DNA from: Shewanella insulae
GTDB lineage: Bacteria > Pseudomonadota > Gammaproteobacteria > Enterobacterales > Shewanellaceae
Direction: 5' to 3'
Assembly (NCBI RefSeq): GCF_009831655.1
Contig: NZ_WRPA01000003.1
Location: 245,288-309,287 of the forward strand
Length of the DNA stretch: 64,000 bases
Both the position numbers and the translations under genes were made by a program. Shown piece after piece: positions 1 to 7,456 of the stretch (the first letter of the stretch is position 1; the number at the start of each line of letters is the position of its first letter). The notes beneath the pieces are model-generated. The model saw only the letters and a program-made list of their open reading frames with translations, did not search any database and was not told the DNA's origin.

Positions 1-509
1 ACCTGCCGTCGCTGCATTTTATCAATAGCTACCACGACCACCCCGACTATATTGCCGTGCTGGCCGACTCTATCGCCAGAGACTTCGAGCAACATGGTAA
101 GCCTAAGAAGTTAGTGCTCTCTTACCACGGCATGCCCGAGCGTAACCTGCATCTTGGCGACCCCTATTACTGCCTGTGTCAGAAGACGACCCGCCTGGTG
201 GTGGAACGCCTAGGGCTCACTGATGACGACTATATCACCACCTTCCAGTCCCGCTTCGGCAAGGCCAAGTGGCTCGGCCCTTACACGGATGCCAGCCTGG
301 AGGCGTTAGCGAAAGAGGGCGTCGATGACGTGGCCATCGTCTGCCCGGCCTTCAGCGCCGACTGTCTCGAGACTCTCGAGGAGATAGAGCATGAAAACCG
401 GGATGTGTTCACCCAGGCTGGTGGCAGCAAGTATCGTTATATTCCCTGCCTCAATGACCAAGATGGCCATATCGATATGATGGTGAATCTGGTGAAGCCT
501 TATCTTTAA
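1..509 (+). CDS. hemH: Ferrochelatase, C-terminal part (5' end outside window)
   Basis: The frame is open from base 3, so the gene enters from the left edge; about 168 C-terminal residues are present of a family length of roughly 320-370. Ferrochelatase inserts Fe(II) into protoporphyrin IX, the last step of haem synthesis. Visible family signatures are SYHGMPERN, GDPYYCLCQKT, TTFQSRFGKAKWLGPYT and the late CPAFSADCLETLEEI segment, which carries the conserved Glu residues of the metal face. A strong intrinsic terminator follows 50 bases after the stop, so hemH ends its transcription unit here. Confidence 0.96.
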   Translation, partial: LPSLHFINSYHDHPDYIAVLADSIARDFEQHGKPKKLVLSYHGMPERNLHLGDPYYCLCQKTTRLVVERLGLTDDDYITTFQSRFGKAKWLGPYTDASLEALAKEGVDDVAIVCPAFSADCLETLEEIEHENRDVFTQAGGSKYRYIPCLNDQDGHIDMMVNLVKPYL

Positions 510-562
510 CTGAGTTAGGTTAAAGGGGAGATTCTTGGTTGCCTCAAGGTGGCCATTGGTGA

Positions 563-600
563 AATGCCGAGTCTTTAGAAGGACTCGGCATTTTTGTTTT
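563..600 (+). terminator. Rho-independent terminator of hemH
   Basis: An 11-bp perfect stem (aatgccgagtc / gactcggcatt) with an 8-base loop is followed by a T-rich tract on the plus strand. Confidence 0.9.
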
Positions 601-659
601 TGAAGATTGAGTCTTCACTTTTCTCTCGTTTCGAGAGTCATTGTTATAGGAAGTTTCGC

Positions 660-895
660 TGCCTTTCTTCGAGGGAGTGGCTGCAATTTTTTGAAGCTTT
701 CGGCTTCACTTCAATTTATGGCAGTGATTGCAACACTGAGCGTCAATGTCATCAATAGCCTGCGGCTCGCTCTTGTGCAGATACATCTGCTACACGCCGT
801 GAATCCTTCCGTGGAGGCTCGACGATGGCATCCCTGCCATCGACGTCCGCAGATGCATCTACACTTGGTATCGAACGTATCTTCGATTTGGCCGT
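660..895. repeat. Palindrome-rich non-coding block, copy related to 62660-63180
   Basis: This stretch has no convincing gene and holds several short inverted repeats: gaagctttcggcttc at 693-707, gcagatacatctgc at 777-790 and cgatggcatccctgccatcg at 823-842. The segment at 858-893 (tctacac, then about ten bases, then aacg, then cttcgatttggcc) recurs with changes at 62919-62950 and 63142-63177. The ORFs that cross it on both strands have no recognisable domain. The rest of the gap, 896-1201, is AT-rich and shows nothing further. Confidence 0.55.
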
Positions 896-1202
896 GTTTG
901 GGGGGAAGAGGGAATGAAAAAGCTGATTTGGTTTTGCCCCAAAATGAGTTAACAAGTTGTCGGTGGATCTGTAAGGGGCAGACTTTCTGGCCTAGAAGTT
1001 TTTATCGCTACACTTCTCCTCATCAAAAAACTGGATCAGTATACAGTCATATTAAAAACATAAGGATTTTGAACGATTTTCATCCGTTATTTGTGCGCGT
1101 TTTCACATTCCTGTTTAAGCTAATGTATTTTTAATCAATAACTTAGCTAGATCATTGAATAGATAATAGGTTTGAAAAACGCGCATGCGCACTAATAAAA
1201 TG

Positions 1203-1810
1203 TTATGCGCTGCAACATTTGAGCTTGAAACTCAGTTAATCGCCCACATATCGCTGAAGAAGAATAAATAGTAAATGGAGTTATAGATGGACAGCCTTCT
1301 TGTAAGCCCTGGCGATGTTGTAGTTACTGATTTTGGTATCTATCAGCACTGGTCATTCGTATCCGATGCAGTTTGTAGCAAAGGTAAACCAATGCTTATT
1401 TCTGCGACAAAGCGGAATGGAACAGTCAAAGAAGAAACATGGGATATTGTTACCCAAGGTAAAAACACTTATATCACGAAAGTTCAGCAAATTAAGCCTA
1501 TCTATGAGGTACTCAAAACGGCCAGAAGTCAGATCGGAAAGTGGACATATTCTGTCGAAAGCAAAAATTGTGAGCACTTCGTAAAGTGGGCGTCAGGCTT
1601 GGAAGTTTCTTCTACTCAAGTAGTCAATACAACAGCAGGTCTTATTGCTGGTGCAGCTCTTGTTGGTGTCGTAGCCGAAAACCCAAAGTTTGTTCATTTT
1701 GTTGGTGGTGCATTATTGGTTGGCGGTATTTTCTTGGCTCTTACAAGAGCATCAGAAAAAGCAGCAGTCGAGTAAAAAACAACGCATAACAAGTGACTGA
1801 GACGTTATCC
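1203..1810 (+). mobile_element. Integron-type gene cassette (remnant) carrying the LRAT-like gene
   Basis: The gene is bounded by gttatgcg at 1202-1209 and its exact reverse complement cgcataac at 1783-1790, directly after the stop codon. In an integron cassette the left end supplies the R' core site and the right end begins with the complementary R'' site, so excision joins a matched pair. That is what is seen here. The rest of the attC is not clear: after cataacaagtgactgag no matching L' arm or terminal core site is visible, so the 3' part is probably decayed. No integrase gene lies in the window. Confidence 0.5.
1287..1775 (+). CDS. LRAT-domain (NlpC/P60-like) protein with C-terminal membrane segment
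   Basis: This 162-residue protein has the core of the LRAT/H-Ras-like-suppressor branch of papain-like enzymes: an early PGDVVVTDFG strand, His21 in the YQHWSFV segment, and the NCEHFVKW motif with the presumed nucleophile Cys95. Known relatives are acyltransferases or phospholipases that form a thioester on this Cys. A hydrophobic region at about 115-153 (two short membrane segments) suggests anchoring. Codon use is AT-richer than the surrounding core genes, and the gene sits inside cassette-like boundaries, so it was probably acquired. Its substrate cannot be told from sequence. The ATG has ggag about 10 bases upstream. Confidence 0.8.
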   Translation: MDSLLVSPGDVVVTDFGIYQHWSFVSDAVCSKGKPMLISATKRNGTVKEETWDIVTQGKNTYITKVQQIKPIYEVLKTARSQIGKWTYSVESKNCEHFVKWASGLEVSSTQVVNTTAGLIAGAALVGVVAENPKFVHFVGGALLVGGIFLALTRASEKAAVE

Positions 1811-2242
1811 ATACAGTGATTAGTGTCAATTTGATGATGGGGCAGAGCCAAGAACCTAACTCAAACTTGTTTTGGCTCCACCTTTCCATGTCGTCTAATC
1901 GAAGAGAAGTATAATTGGGTGTAGATACGCAGGTGACTTTTCGAAACTGGGCCGCTCTTTGACATCCATGTCACCGCGGCATTCGTGAGTCCATTCACAT
2001 CAGATGTTTCGGCAGAGCCTAAAGGGACTATTCTCCATAAATAAAGAATCGGTGTCTCACAGGCGTATCTGCACAAAGAGGTCGCTCTTACTCATCCCTG
2101 TGTTCGCGACATTGGTGCCTCCATACACTGCAACTGCTGCAAGCAATTCAAAACAGTAACGGTTGACCATCAAATGACATTGAAACTGTCACTTAAGGTG
2201 AGGGCTAAGACCTTAAGTAAACTGGACAAGCGAGTTTCCGCA
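1811..2242. other. Gap with no recognisable gene
   Basis: About 430 bases between the cassette-like unit and the ruvX terminator. I see no domain-bearing ORF, RNA gene or clear repeat; it may be decayed accessory sequence. Confidence 0.4.
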
Positions 2243-2268
2243 TAAAAAAGCGGCCTTGTTTGGCCGCT
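2243..2268 (-). terminator. Terminator of the yciH-yqgE-ruvX unit
   Basis: Read on the minus strand: stem agcggcc / ggccgct with a 6-base loop, then a run of six T. It lies 16 bases after the ruvX stop. Confidence 0.9.
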
Positions 2269-2284
2269 ATCGAACGTTCAAATT

Positions 2285-2704
2285 TTAGTAGAGATTCTCG
2301 AAATAACTCTCGATGATGAGTACCGCCGACATGGAGTCGACCTGACCCTTGGAGAGTGCCTTGTAGCCCCCCATCTCGAACAGCCTGGCCTTGGCGTCGG
2401 CTGTGGTGAGACGTTCATCCTGGGTGGCGGTCTTGACGCCGAAGCGGCCGCTGATGCGGTTGGCAAACTTGCGGGCTCTCTGGGTCATCTCCTGCTCTGT
2501 GCCATCCATGTTGAGGGGCAGGCCGACGACGATGATATCGGGTTTCCACTCCTTGATGAGCGCCTCAATCTCTTCCCATCTGGGGATGCCGTCGTTGGCC
2601 TTGAGGGAGGCGAGGGGGGTAGCGCTGCCGGTGATCTGCTGGCCGACGGCGACGCCTATGCTCTTGGTGCCGAAGTCGAAGCCCAAGACGCTTGCTGAAC
2701 TCAT
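2285..2704 (-). CDS. ruvX: RuvX/YqgF pre-16S rRNA nuclease / putative Holliday junction resolvase
   Basis: The 139-residue length matches the family (about 138). The RNase H-like fold is marked by [15 protein letters not shown] at the N-terminus with the catalytic Asp, the [13 protein letters not shown] loop, the DERLTT segment and a late GQVDSMSA segment. The family processes the 5' end of 16S rRNA and has been proposed to resolve Holliday junctions. It is the last gene of a minus-strand unit, 21 bases after yqgE; yqgE-ruvX pairing is standard in gammaproteobacteria. Confidence 0.96.
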   Translation of the reverse strand: MSSASVLGFDFGTKSIGVAVGQQITGSATPLASLKANDGIPRWEEIEALIKEWKPDIIVVGLPLNMDGTEQEMTQRARKFANRISGRFGVKTATQDERLTTADAKARLFEMGGYKALSKGQVDSMSAVLIIESYFENLY

Positions 2705-2725
2705 AGTGAATTTTATCCTTTACTG

Positions 2726-3283
2726 TTAGGCGTGACCGGTCTGGGAGGAGAGCTGCCAGATGTCGAAACCCAGTGATTCTGTGGCCTTCTGCCAGCGGCT
2801 CTCATGGTCCGTGTTGAACATGAGGTCGGTATTGGCCGGGATGGAGAGCCAGGTGTTGTCGGCCAGCTCCTGTTCCAGCTGATGACGGCCCCAGCCAGCG
2901 TAGCCGAGGGCGACGATAAACTGCTCAGGCGCGTCTTTGCTGCCCAGGGAGGTGAGCACGTCTCTTGAGGTGGTGAGCATGAGATCGTCGCTGATCTGCT
3001 GGCTGTTGCTCCACTGTGGCTGCGGTGTATGCAGCACGAAGCCCTTCTCCTGCCCCACGGGGCCGCCCACCAAGACTTTGCTGTTGATGCTCTCTATGGT
3101 GTGAAAATCATCCAGCTCCATCTGTCTGAGCAGCTCATTGACATCGACCCCTATGGGGCGATTGATCATCAGCCCCATCGCACCTTGCTCATTGTGCTCA
3201 CACAGGTAGATCACGCTGCGCTCGAAGAAGGTGTCCTTAAGCGAGGGCATGGCTATGAGTAAATGATTTTGCAAACTATCCAT
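2726..3283 (-). CDS. yqgE: YqgE/AlgH family protein
   Basis: 185 residues, typical for the family. Recognisable features are the N-terminal [38 protein letters not shown] region (long runs of it match the family) and the later [17 protein letters not shown] and [16 protein letters not shown] segments. Its biochemical role is not established; AlgH was first linked to alginate regulation in Pseudomonas. It sits between yciH (16-base gap) and ruvX, suggesting co-transcription with translation and rRNA genes. Confidence 0.95.
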   Translation of the reverse strand: MDSLQNHLLIAMPSLKDTFFERSVIYLCEHNEQGAMGLMINRPIGVDVNELLRQMELDDFHTIESINSKVLVGGPVGQEKGFVLHTPQPQWSNSQQISDDLMLTTSRDVLTSLGSKDAPEQFIVALGYAGWGRHQLEQELADNTWLSIPANTDLMFNTDHESRWQKATESLGFDIWQLSSQTGHA

Positions 3284-3299
3284 CTAGCGCTCCAATGGG

Positions 3300-3632
3300 T
3301 TAACCACCCGCCAGTTTCACCTGATAATTCAGTTTTTCCAGCAGTGTCTTTAGCTGCTCTCTGTTGTCTGTTTGGATCTCTATGTTGAACTCTTTAACCG
3401 TGCCGCCGCAGCCGCACTGTTTTTTCAGTTTCTGCGCCAGTGCCTTGAGCTCTTTCTCGTCCAGGCCAAGGCCCTTGATTACTGAGACGCCTTTGCCTTT
3501 TCGGCCCTTGCTGTCTTTATGAATGCGCACTATGCCGTCGCCTTCTGGGATAGCCTTGGTTTCCTTGGGTTGGTCGATTTTGCCGCCATCTGTGCTGTAG
3601 ACCAGGGCAATATTGGGATCGATTCTCATCAT
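3300..3632 (-). CDS. yciH: YciH, SUI1/eIF1-like translation factor
   Basis: 110 residues with the SUI1 fold: a GDGIVRIHKDSKGRKGKGV strand-loop, the GLGLDEKELKALAQKLKKQCG helix and the CGCGGTVKEFNIEIQTD strand. Bacterial YciH resembles eukaryotic eIF1 and is thought to influence start-site fidelity. Two consecutive Met codons open the frame; the second (start at 3629) matches family starts equally well. It leads the yciH-yqgE-ruvX unit. Confidence 0.93.
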   Translation of the reverse strand: MMRIDPNIALVYSTDGGKIDQPKETKAIPEGDGIVRIHKDSKGRKGKGVSVIKGLGLDEKELKALAQKLKKQCGCGGTVKEFNIEIQTDNREQLKTLLEKLNYQVKLAGG

Positions 3633-3705
3633 CTATCACTTACTTAACTAAGATACCCTGAGTCTATCAAATTGAAACTCCCTTGTGGGAGGTGTAATTC
3701 CTAGA

Positions 3706-3734
3706 TACAAAAAAAAGACCACCCAAGGGTGGTC
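3706..3734 (-). terminator. Rho-independent terminator, minus strand
   Basis: On the minus strand the stem gaccaccc / gggtggtc is followed by at least eight T. It lies upstream of yciH and downstream of the minus-strand gene at 4126-4440, so it probably ends transcription coming from that gene. Confidence 0.8.
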
Positions 3735-3812
3735 ATGGATAAGAACCGATACCAAATGCAGGGAGATATCGGTACTAGGGTCTGTTTATCTTTCAGGTTT
3801 AATTTTTGTTCA

Positions 3813-3900
3813 ATCTAAACGCGTTTTGCTCAAGGCGCGTGCTGGGCCGCATAGTATTCTATGCAAGTAGCAGGTAACACAGGGCAAGGCGCGTTTAGAT
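3813..3900. repeat. 88-bp element with perfect 11-bp terminal inverted repeats
   Basis: The ends are atctaaacgcg (3813-3823) and cgcgtttagat (3890-3900), exact reverse complements. Inside is a second hairpin, gcatag-tatt-ctatgc at 3849-3864, and the string caaggcgcgt occurs in slightly changed form on both sides. It has no coding capacity. The layout resembles a small non-autonomous element or a REP/BIME-type intergenic repeat. The surrounding gap 3735-4125 shows nothing else. Confidence 0.55.
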
Positions 3901-4125
3901 GAACCCTTCGGGCAGCTTTTGTAGGCCATTTCAACGGCGTTATCGTCCGTTTATGTAACTTTGGTATATGAGAACCACTACACAGGCCTCTGCCTGGTAT
4001 AAATTCCCTACAAAATGCTGCAAAAACAAACAGGAGAGGTCAACAGACCCTTATATCCCAAGGCGACAGACTCGCCGTCGCAATCAGTGAGCAAAACTGG
4101 TTGTGCAAAACTCCTCATGCAAAAA

Positions 4126-4440
4126 TTAAAGGTACTGCATTGCCAACATCAGCAGCGACAGGCCTGTATAGGCGGCGCAGGGCAGGATGAAACGATGAAA
4201 ACGGCTGATGGCCACGCTGCAGGCGGTGAGGGCGAAGCCGATGGCGATGCTGGCATGACTCGAGCTATAGCCCTTCGCCATGGCGATCATCATGATGACC
4301 AAGGCCAGCAAGGGCAAGGTAAAGAGCACCCACTGGGAGGTCTTTACCTTGGGGCCGTCCGCCATGGGCGTGGCCAAAGATTTGGGGGCGAACATGAAGA
4401 TGGCGCTGGCGATAACAAATGCTGTGATAAACCAAGTCAT
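4126..4440 (-). CDS. Small inner-membrane protein, iron-regulated, function unknown
   Basis: 104 residues with about four hydrophobic stretches: residues 2-18, 37-56, 64-80 and 85-103. They are separated by short polar loops, including a lysine-containing loop at about 28-36. I do not recognise the family. A perfect Fur-box core lies 26-40 bases upstream of the ATG on this strand, so the gene is likely induced under iron limitation and may belong to iron uptake or siderophore handling. It has no co-directional neighbour nearby. Confidence 0.7.
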   Translation of the reverse strand: MTWFITAFVIASAIFMFAPKSLATPMADGPKVKTSQWVLFTLPLLALVIMMIAMAKGYSSSHASIAIGFALTACSVAISRFHRFILPCAAYTGLSLLMLAMQYL

Positions 4441-4465
4441 GGGATAAGTCTCAAATAACCTTAAT

Positions 4466-4480
4466 TGATAATCATTATCA
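4466..4480 (-). promoter_or_regulatory. Fur box
   Basis: The sequence tgataatcattatca is a perfect 7-1-7 palindrome matching the classical Fur operator core. It is placed just upstream of the minus-strand membrane-protein gene and about 130 bases from the plus-strand lipoprotein gene. Confidence 0.88.
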
Positions 4481-4613
4481 TTTGGGTTTTGGCTGAAGTC
4501 AAGCTGAACGAGACGTGATTTACAATAAAGAAGAGTTGTAGAACAGAGGTTTGCTATGTAAGCTTTAGGATAAATTCCTGTTTAAGTCATGTCTGAAACA
4601 TGCTGGAGAGTCT

Positions 4614-5177
4614 ATGAAAAAGGTGATTATCTTAGCCGCTGCACTTGCCCTGTCGGCCTGTAGCACACTGAAAACCAGCTCTGATTATGATCCCAAGGTC
4701 AACTTCGATGATGTGAAGAGCTATGCATGGGTGGTTAAGAAGACAGAAGACACCACCTATAACTTAGACGGCCTGATGGATCAGCGCGTTCGCGAGGCGG
4801 TAGACCGTGAGCTGCAGATGAAGGGGATCAGCAAGGTCGAGGCCGATAGCGCCGATGTGCTGGTAAACTACTTCACCAAGGTCGACAAGAAGATCAATGT
4901 CGACACCTTTAACACTAACTTCGGTTATGATCCTTACTACTATGGCCCGGGTTGGGGCTGGGGCGGTAGCGTTCACACCCAGACCACGGTGCGTGAGTAT
5001 GAGGTGGGCACCCTGGTGCTGGACATGATCAATAAAGAGACGGGTAAGCTTATCTGGCGCGGCTCGGTGGCCGATACCATTCGCGAAAAGAGCACCCCTG
5101 AGGAGCGGGTCGAAGTGGTCAATAAGGCGGTAGCGGCCATGATGCTCAACTACCCACCACAGAAAGAAGCGAAATAG
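4614..5177 (+). CDS. DUF4136 outer-membrane lipoprotein
   Basis: 187 residues beginning with a lipoprotein signal; the lipobox LSAC places the acylated Cys at residue 16. The mature part has the DUF4136 pattern: SDYDPKVNFDDVKSYAW near the N-terminus, an AVDRELQMKGISKVEADSAD helix, VLVNYF, a Tyr/Gly/Trp-rich turn region (FGYDPYYYGPGWGWGG) and a C-terminal GTLVLDMINKETGKLIWRG strand pair. The molecular role is unknown. It has its own terminator, so it is probably monocistronic. Confidence 0.9.
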   Translation: MKKVIILAAALALSACSTLKTSSDYDPKVNFDDVKSYAWVVKKTEDTTYNLDGLMDQRVREAVDRELQMKGISKVEADSADVLVNYFTKVDKKINVDTFNTNFGYDPYYYGPGWGWGGSVHTQTTVREYEVGTLVLDMINKETGKLIWRGSVADTIREKSTPEERVEVVNKAVAAMMLNYPPQKEAK

Positions 5178-5194
5178 TCCTCCATAGAGTGAAT

Positions 5195-5219
5195 AAAGCG
5201 GCCGGTTGGCCGCTTTTTT
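5195..5219 (+). terminator. Terminator of the DUF4136 gene
   Basis: Stem agcggcc / ggccgct, loop ggtt, followed by six T. Confidence 0.92.
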
Positions 5220-5377
5220 GATGCCGACTCTCCTGCTCCATAACGCCTGTTCCCATAAAAAGTGTGGCGTGTTCGAGGCTTAGACCAAAGTCCAAGATAT
5301 TCTGTTATCTGCCTGATGTTATCCTGCCTCGACCAGGATTTTTTAAACTCATGATTTAATCGTATCTAGGGGGCAGT

Positions 5378-5827
5378 GTGGAACAGTTTTTACAGCAGTG
5401 GTTTCACCACTATGAGAAGGGCGAGGGGGTCGAGGCTAAGGAGCTTAGCCATGAGACCCTGAGTCATTGGCAGCAGCTACTGGGCGGCGCCAAATCCGGT
5501 AAGCTGGAGCATTGGCAGAAGAATCCGCCGGGGCGTCTGGCACTTATCCTGCTCATGGGGCCTGTCGCCCACCTGCTGGAAGACGAGGCGGCGCTAGCGC
5601 TGCAGCTTAAGGCGCGGGATCTCTGTGTCTCCGGCGTGGATCGCGGCTTCGATACCCAGCTCGAGCCCCTGCAGCGTCGCTGTTTTTACGATCCACTGTT
5701 CTATTCAAGTAAGAGCGAAGACAGGGTCCTGCTGATCCGTCTGTTAGAGGGATTACAGTCTCAGATGGCAACTGCCGCCAGGCCCGCCTGGAGTCACTGG
5801 TATCAGCAGGCCTCTCTGAGCGGCTAA
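5378..5827 (+). CDS. Short DUF924-like protein
   Basis: 149 residues from a GTG start preceded by a gggg-rich Shine-Dalgarno region. The pattern WFHHYEKGE, then RLALILLMGPVAHLL, then ALQLKARDLCVSGVDRGFD, then RRCFYDPLFYSSKSED follows the DUF924 layout (TPR-like helical repeats). In DUF924 the central motif reads LLLDQFPRN; here the Asp-Gln and Arg are replaced by Met-Gly and Ala-His, and the protein is about 30-40 residues shorter than usual. It may therefore be a diverged member. Function unknown. Confidence 0.65.
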   Translation: MEQFLQQWFHHYEKGEGVEAKELSHETLSHWQQLLGGAKSGKLEHWQKNPPGRLALILLMGPVAHLLEDEAALALQLKARDLCVSGVDRGFDTQLEPLQRRCFYDPLFYSSKSEDRVLLIRLLEGLQSQMATAARPAWSHWYQQASLSG

Positions 5828-5910
5828 TCGTCTGGCCAGACGCTTTGTTGGCGAGCCACCCGGCTCGCCTTTCATCCTTTGATTATCTGTTAGCCCCCGG
5901 TTTTCAGCCC

Positions 5911-6786
5911 TTAGGCGATGGCCGCACTCAATATTTGACGGAACACCCGGCTCACCTCTTGATTGACGCTGCTGTGCTGAATAAGGTCCACGTTGGCAAT
6001 CCAGCCTATCTGCTCCATGGTGAGCGGAATAGGGCGAAGCTGTTCCTGGGCTAAGGCGTCTTGCACCAGGTGCTCCGGCAGCAGCGCCCAGCCGAAGCCG
6101 GACTTGGCCAGATCCAGAAGGGCATAGTAACTGTCCGCTAACCATAACTGGGGCGAGTGTTCCGCCTGAACGCTCCATTGCTGCCCCTGCTTGCTGCCTA
6201 TGGCGAGCTGGCGATGAAGCTTCAACTGGTCGAGGTTGCTCATCGTCTCTCTGGCCAGCGGATGCAGAGGGCTGACCACAGGCTCAAACTTCACCGAGCC
6301 TAAGGACTCGAAGTCTATCTGCTGGGGATAGATCTCCTCGCTAAAGATCACCCCCATGTCGACGTTCTGCTGCCTCACAAGTTCTATGATCTCCTTACTG
6401 GGCAAGGTGCGCAGCTCGAGTTGCATCTGAGGGTACTTGTCGGCAAACAGACTCAGGTGTTGGCTGAGCTCGGTAAAGGGAACCCCTTCATCGATCGCCA
6501 GACGAAATTGCTGCGGCAGTCCGGCGTCCAGTGTGCTGATGAGAGATTTCAGCCTCAGATGCTGGGCGATAACAGCCTTGGCCTGAGGAAGCAGGATCTG
6601 GCCGGCCTGGGTCAGCACGGGATAGCGGCCGCTACGGTCGAACAGTTGCTGATCGCAATCTATCTCCATGTTGATGATCTGCTGACTCACCGCAGATTGC
6701 ACCTTGTTGAGACGCCTGGCCGCCGCCGAGAAGGAGCCGGTTTCCACCGTCGCCAGGAAGAGTTGTAGCTGTTCGAGTGTTGGCAT
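5911..6786 (-). CDS. LysR-family transcriptional regulator, divergent from PACE efflux gene
   Basis: 291 residues. The N-terminal winged helix-turn-helix is clear (LQLFLATVETGSFSAAARRL, then QSAVSQQIINME), followed by a substrate-binding domain from about residue 90. The gene is transcribed away from the PACE-family efflux gene with 85 bases between the start codons. In Acinetobacter the LysR regulator AceR controls the PACE transporter AceI from the same arrangement, so local regulation of the neighbour is the likely role. The effector cannot be read from sequence. Confidence 0.93.
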   Translation of the reverse strand: MPTLEQLQLFLATVETGSFSAAARRLNKVQSAVSQQIINMEIDCDQQLFDRSGRYPVLTQAGQILLPQAKAVIAQHLRLKSLISTLDAGLPQQFRLAIDEGVPFTELSQHLSLFADKYPQMQLELRTLPSKEIIELVRQQNVDMGVIFSEEIYPQQIDFESLGSVKFEPVVSPLHPLARETMSNLDQLKLHRQLAIGSKQGQQWSVQAEHSPQLWLADSYYALLDLAKSGFGWALLPEHLVQDALAQEQLRPIPLTMEQIGWIANVDLIQHSSVNQEVSRVFRQILSAAIA

Positions 6787-6842
6787 ATCGCAAAATGAGA
6801 TGGTATCTAACTTTTAAGTATCATAATTATGGATAAAAATGG

Positions 6843-6861
6843 CCGCAAGATAAATTTGCGG
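6843..6861 (+). promoter_or_regulatory. Inverted repeat overlapping the efflux-gene ribosome binding site
   Basis: ccgcaa-gataaat-ttgcgg; the right arm runs into the Shine-Dalgarno ggag at 6860-6863, nine bases before the ATG at 6872. It could be an operator or a weak RNA hairpin that masks the ribosome site. Confidence 0.35.
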
Positions 6862-6871
6862 AGTTAAGACC

Positions 6872-7294
6872 ATGTCTACTACAGAGAGAATTCTACATTC
6901 GGTGCTTTTCGAGATCTTTGCCCTGGCCCTGGTCGTGCCCATCGCCATCTGGTTCACCGGCCATGGTGTGGGTGAGATGGCGGCAGTGGGGATTGGCCTC
7001 AGCCTCTACACTGTCACCTGGAACTACTTTTATAACCTGGGGTTCGATAGATATTTTGGTGAAGAACGCACTAATCGCTCGCTGAAACTGCGGGTGGTGC
7101 ATGCCCTGGGCTTCGAAGGCGGCTTAGTCTTCGTTACCGTCCCCGTGGTGGCCTGGTTTCTGGGGATCAGCATATGGCAGGCCCTGATGCTGGAGGCCGT
7201 TTTCTTAGTGGTGTTCTTCTTCTATGCCATTATCTTTAACTGGCTTTTTGACTGGGCAAGATCTAAGTTTTATGGGCAGCGCGTGAAGGCTTAA
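6872..7294 (+). CDS. PACE-family (AceI-like) multidrug/biocide efflux transporter
   Basis: 140 residues with four transmembrane segments arranged as two bacterial transmembrane pair units. The paired motifs RILHSVLFEIFALAL (repeat 1) and LRVVHALGFEGGLVFV (repeat 2) carry the family's H..xxFE pattern; the first membrane Glu corresponds to the essential Glu15 of AceI. Central WNYFYNLGFDRYFG and the C-terminal FNWLFDWARSK are also typical. PACE proteins export chlorhexidine, acriflavine and short-chain diamines by proton exchange. Confidence 0.92.
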   Translation: MSTTERILHSVLFEIFALALVVPIAIWFTGHGVGEMAAVGIGLSLYTVTWNYFYNLGFDRYFGEERTNRSLKLRVVHALGFEGGLVFVTVPVVAWFLGISIWQALMLEAVFLVVFFFYAIIFNWLFDWARSKFYGQRVKA

Positions 7295-7331
7295 TGGGGT
7301 GAGTGTGCGCCTTGGCCCACTAATGGCCAGA

Positions 7332-7347
7332 ATGAGAATTAATTTCA
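7332..7347 (+). promoter_or_regulatory. Possible weak Fur-like site
   Basis: atgagaattaatttca differs by one base from the left 16 bases of the better Fur-like palindrome at 49725-49747. The right half-site is absent here (followed by ctagat), so binding would be weak. It lies 110 bases before the OmpA-like gene. Confidence 0.3.
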
Positions 7348-7369
7348 CTAGATAGATATTCTTATATTG

Positions 7370-7414
7370 GAGATGCAGGCAGAAGGATATAAAATGTATC
7401 CCTGTCTGCATCTC
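7370..7414. terminator. Long imperfect hairpin after the efflux gene
   Basis: gagatgcaggcag (7370-7382) pairs with ctgtctgcatctc (7402-7414) with one mismatch, and ggatata pairs with tgtatcc inside. It is followed by a T-rich but broken tract, so it could terminate the efflux gene or act as a 5'-leader structure for the OmpA-like gene. Confidence 0.45.
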
Positions 7415-7456
7415 TATATTTGATTGTTTTTCATGCGTTTTGAGAGAGCTGCATGA

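Noticed and set aside
607..1134. 175-codon open frame after hemH
   Set aside because: It crosses the palindrome-rich block, has no recognisable domain and no ribosome site, and its composition looks non-coding.
4015..4458. 147-codon plus-strand frame
   Set aside because: It is antisense to the Fur-box membrane protein, which has clear transmembrane segments; the plus-strand peptide is Gly/His-rich shadow sequence.
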